This document shows positions 5,958 to 7,763 of a stretch of DNA of 7,763 nt, piece after piece. Under the pieces are notes generated by a model. It ran no database searches, was not told the origin of the DNA, and saw only the letters and a program-made list of their open reading frames with translations. Origin of the DNA: Methanosphaera sp. SHI613 (GTDB lineage: Archaea > Methanobacteriota > Methanobacteria > Methanobacteriales > Methanobacteriaceae); the NCBI GenBank assembly GCA_003266145.1, contig MVJJ01000171.1, positions 1 through 7,763 on the forward strand, read 5' to 3'. The position numbers were made by a program, and so were the translations under genes. The first letter of the stretch is position 1; each line of letters opens with the position of its first letter.

Positions 5958-6551
5958 ATGATAGAAGAAGGTGTTACTATCTTAAAATATGAACAATTAG
6001 ATAAAATAGCCCAAATATATAATGGTTTAAGAATAACACGCTATGCAGATAAAGATAATTCCAACATGAAGGAAGTATTAAAAAAGATTAACAATAAAGA
6101 GAACCTGCTGGAAACAGAACAATTATCCTTAACCGATTCCATAGATGAAAAATATTACTCTAAAGAAAATGACATTATCATACAGACAACAAGCCAGATA
6201 AATACCATAAATATCATAAAAAAAGAAAATATCATCATTCCTGCAAATTATACAATAATCAGAACCAACAAGGAACATAATCCTTATTATATATTATATT
6301 TATTAGAAAGCAATCAATTTAAAAAAGTGGAAAGAAAACTAAGTGGAGGATCAAATCTTCACTTTTTAAAAATACCCGATTTAAGGAAGATGAATGTGAA
6401 AATACCTTCAAAAGAAAAACAAGACCGAATAGTGAACATACTGAAATTAATTGATGAAAAAAATAAGCTGGAAGAAAAGAAAATCAAACTTAACAAACAA
6501 ATAACTGAAGCAATATTTATCAAGCAACTAGGTGAAGAATATGTCCAATAA
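5958..6551 (+). CDS. hsdS: Type I restriction-modification specificity subunit, half-size (one TRD)
   Basis: 197 aa from ATG 5958, about half a normal HsdS of roughly 400 aa. It has one target recognition domain (about 8-150). Two stretches are typical of S subunits: NDIIIQTTS (71-79) and the GGSNLHFLKIPDLRKMNVKIP region (130-150). One conserved coiled-coil spacer follows (155-190: an EKQDRIVNILKLIDEK-type start and a Lys/Glu-rich heptad helix). The protein would choose the DNA sequence methylated by HsdM. Known half-size S subunits such as NgoAV dimerise and read a split palindrome; the same is likely here. ATG 5958 has no ribosome binding site, and residues 2-7 simply encode GAAGGTG (5967-5973). 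The codon 7 nt after GAAGG is ATC (5979), giving LKYEQLDKIAQIYNG as the start, so the true protein may be 7 residues shorter. It overlaps hsdM by 11 bp, so the two are coupled. Confidence 0.85.
   Translation: MIEEGVTILKYEQLDKIAQIYNGLRITRYADKDNSNMKEVLKKINNKENLLETEQLSLTDSIDEKYYSKENDIIIQTTSQINTINIIKKENIIIPANYTIIRTNKEHNPYYILYLLESNQFKKVERKLSGGSNLHFLKIPDLRKMNVKIPSKEKQDRIVNILKLIDEKNKLEEKKIKLNKQITEAIFIKQLGEEYVQ
5967..5981 (+). promoter_or_regulatory. Ribosome binding site followed by an ATC start position (hsdS)
   Basis: GAAGGTG at 5967-5973, then 5 nt, then an in-frame ATC at 5979-5981. The spacing equals that at the adhesin gene. The family-like N-terminus (KYEQLDKIAQIYNG) begins right after it. 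The competing ATG at 5958 has no Shine-Dalgarno sequence. Confidence 0.4.
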
Positions 6552-7763
6552 CAATTTAGAAACAAAACTGCTGGCTGTTGCCGATCAATTAAGGGGAAGT
6601 ATGGATGCAAATGAATATAAAAATTATATATTGGGATTAATATTCTACAGATATCTTTCTGAAAAACAAGAACACACAACAAACAAAATATTGAAAAAAG
6701 AAAGAATAAACATTAATGAAATAATGGATGATACTTCTAAATATGAGCAAATCAGAAAAGATGCATTAGATAAATTAGGATATTTCATAACGCCGGATTT
6801 ATTATACGGCACAATAATTGAAAAAACGAATAATGATGAATTCATAATAGATGACCTACAGGATGCATTCAATCAAGTAACAAATCCATTAATGCCAACA
6901 GAAAAGCATTATGATTTCAGCAATCTGTTTGATGATGTGGACTTAAACTCACTTAAGCTAGGAAAAACACCAGATGAAAGAAATGACAAGATATCCGATG
7001 TAATTGCAAAACTCAATGAAATAGACTTCAAACTAAACGAGGATGAAAATGACCTATTGGGTGATGCATATGAATACCTGATAAGTCAGTTTGCATCAAG
7101 TGCCGGAAAAAAGGCTGGAGAATTTTATACACCCCAAGAAGTATCAACAATACTTGCAAGAATAGTAACGTTAAATAAACAACAACTAAAAAGCGTCTAT
7201 GATCCAACATGTGGGTCAGGTTCATTACTATTAAGAGTAAGCAAGGAATGTGAAATAGACTGCTTGTATGGGCAGGAATTAAATCAAACTACATATAACC
7301 TAGCAAGAATGAATATGATCCTTCATGGAATAAAATACGACCAATTTGACATTAAACAAGGAAATTCATTAAGCAATCCTCAACATCAGGGTATGAAATT
7401 TGATGCAGTGGTGGCAAATCCCCCTTATAGCGCTAAGTGGTCAAGTGATAAACAATATTTGGATGATGACCGATTCTCAGAATACGGAAAATTAGCTCCA
7501 AAAAGCAAGGCGGATTATGCATTCATCCAACACATGATATATCACCTTGATGAACAAGGAACACTTGCAGTAGTTCTACCACATGGAGTACTCTTTAGGG
7601 GAGCAGCCGAAGAAAAAATAAGAAAATATATCATAGAAGAGCAAAACTATTTGGATGCTATAATAGGACTACCAAAAAACATCTTCTATGGAACTGCAAT
7701 TCCAACATGTATACTCGTATTTAAAAAATGCAGACAGAATGATAATGGTATATTATTTATTGA
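6541..7763 (+). CDS. hsdM: Type I restriction-modification DNA methyltransferase subunit M (3' end outside window)
   Basis: 407 codons are visible, then the window ends in frame; about 80-100 residues are probably missing from a usual 480-520. The N-terminal helical domain starts with the family signature ADQLRGSMDANEYKNYILGLIFYRYLS (residues 14-40). The catalytic domain carries EFYTP (194-198), the S-adenosylmethionine-binding motif I DPTCGSGSLLL (221-231), and the amino-methyltransferase motif IV NPPY (293-296), which marks an N6-adenine enzyme. Later HsdM blocks include LPHGVLFRG and GTAIPTCILVFKK. It transfers methyl groups to adenine in the site chosen by HsdS, normally as an M2S complex. 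It starts 11 bp before the hsdS stop, with AGGTGA 5 nt upstream. No frameshift or missing catalytic residue is seen. The order S-M differs from the common M-S order; hsdR, if present, lies beyond the right edge or elsewhere. Confidence 0.95.
   Translation, partial: MSNNNLETKLLAVADQLRGSMDANEYKNYILGLIFYRYLSEKQEHTTNKILKKERININEIMDDTSKYEQIRKDALDKLGYFITPDLLYGTIIEKTNNDEFIIDDLQDAFNQVTNPLMPTEKHYDFSNLFDDVDLNSLKLGKTPDERNDKISDVIAKLNEIDFKLNEDENDLLGDAYEYLISQFASSAGKKAGEFYTPQEVSTILARIVTLNKQQLKSVYDPTCGSGSLLLRVSKECEIDCLYGQELNQTTYNLARMNMILHGIKYDQFDIKQGNSLSNPQHQGMKFDAVVANPPYSAKWSSDKQYLDDDRFSEYGKLAPKSKADYAFIQHMIYHLDEQGTLAVVLPHGVLFRGAAEEKIRKYIIEEQNYLDAIIGLPKNIFYGTAIPTCILVFKKCRQNDNGILFI

Noticed and set aside
5733..6551. 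Small ORF plus hsdS as one full-length hsdS split by the in-frame TAA at 5940-5942
   Set aside because: The upstream part has no target-recognition-domain or spacer-helix features and is too short for a first TRD; the inverted repeat and separate ribosome binding site also argue for separate genes.
6359..7225. Minus-strand frames opposite hsdS and hsdM
   Set aside because: The plus strand encodes clear HsdS and HsdM motifs without interruption.
1..7763. tRNA, rRNA, insertion sequence or integrase attachment site
   Set aside because: No cloverleaf, rRNA signature, transposase motif or flanking terminal inverted repeats with target duplications were seen anywhere in the window.

Overview
The window looks like part of a methanogenic archaeon of the order Methanobacteriales, most likely Methanosphaera or a close Methanobrevibacter-like relative. 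The DNA is strongly AT-rich, with many ATA isoleucine codons. There are archaeal TATA boxes (TTTATATA type), GGAGG-type ribosome binding sites and oligo-T terminators. It also carries two hallmarks of gut Methanobacteriales: a giant adhesin-like protein (Ig-like repeats plus a parallel beta-helix ending in NYWG) and a DUF2162 - MotA/TolQ/ExbB - DUF2149 gene set. The genus call is inference from recognised protein style, not from a search.

Layout. Positions 35-1762 (minus strand) hold a tight three-gene operon: a polytopic DUF2162 membrane protein with a CPCC motif, an ExbB/TolQ/MotA-type channel protein, and a small DUF2149 protein whose membrane segment looks like ExbD/TolR. It ends in a hairpin plus T-tract at the left edge. 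A 288-bp AT-rich divergent promoter region (1763-2050) separates it from a 3.5-kb plus-strand gene for a secreted adhesin-like protein (2051-5518), which is followed by a T-rich terminator. Positions 5570-5957 carry a promoter and a small ORF of unknown function. From about 5958 to the right edge lies a type I restriction-modification locus in the order hsdS-hsdM: a half-size specificity subunit with one target recognition domain overlaps by 11 bp a methyltransferase subunit that runs off the window. No hsdR is visible.

How the genes may work together. The minus-strand operon is probably an energised inner-membrane module (ExbB/ExbD-like proton channel plus a partner transporter-like protein) in a cell type with no outer membrane. 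The adhesin is exported by its signal peptide and displayed outside the membrane. The restriction-modification genes are a separate defence cassette.

The most unusual signal concerns start codons. The adhesin has an excellent Shine-Dalgarno sequence and a complete signal-peptide n-region, yet the codon at the start position is ATC, with no usable ATG, GTG or TTG. The same arrangement (Shine-Dalgarno, 7-8 nt, in-frame ATC) occurs at hsdS and at the small ORF, although those two also have in-frame ATG alternatives. Either AUC initiation occurs here, or sequence errors or mutations changed start codons. This is the observation most worth checking.
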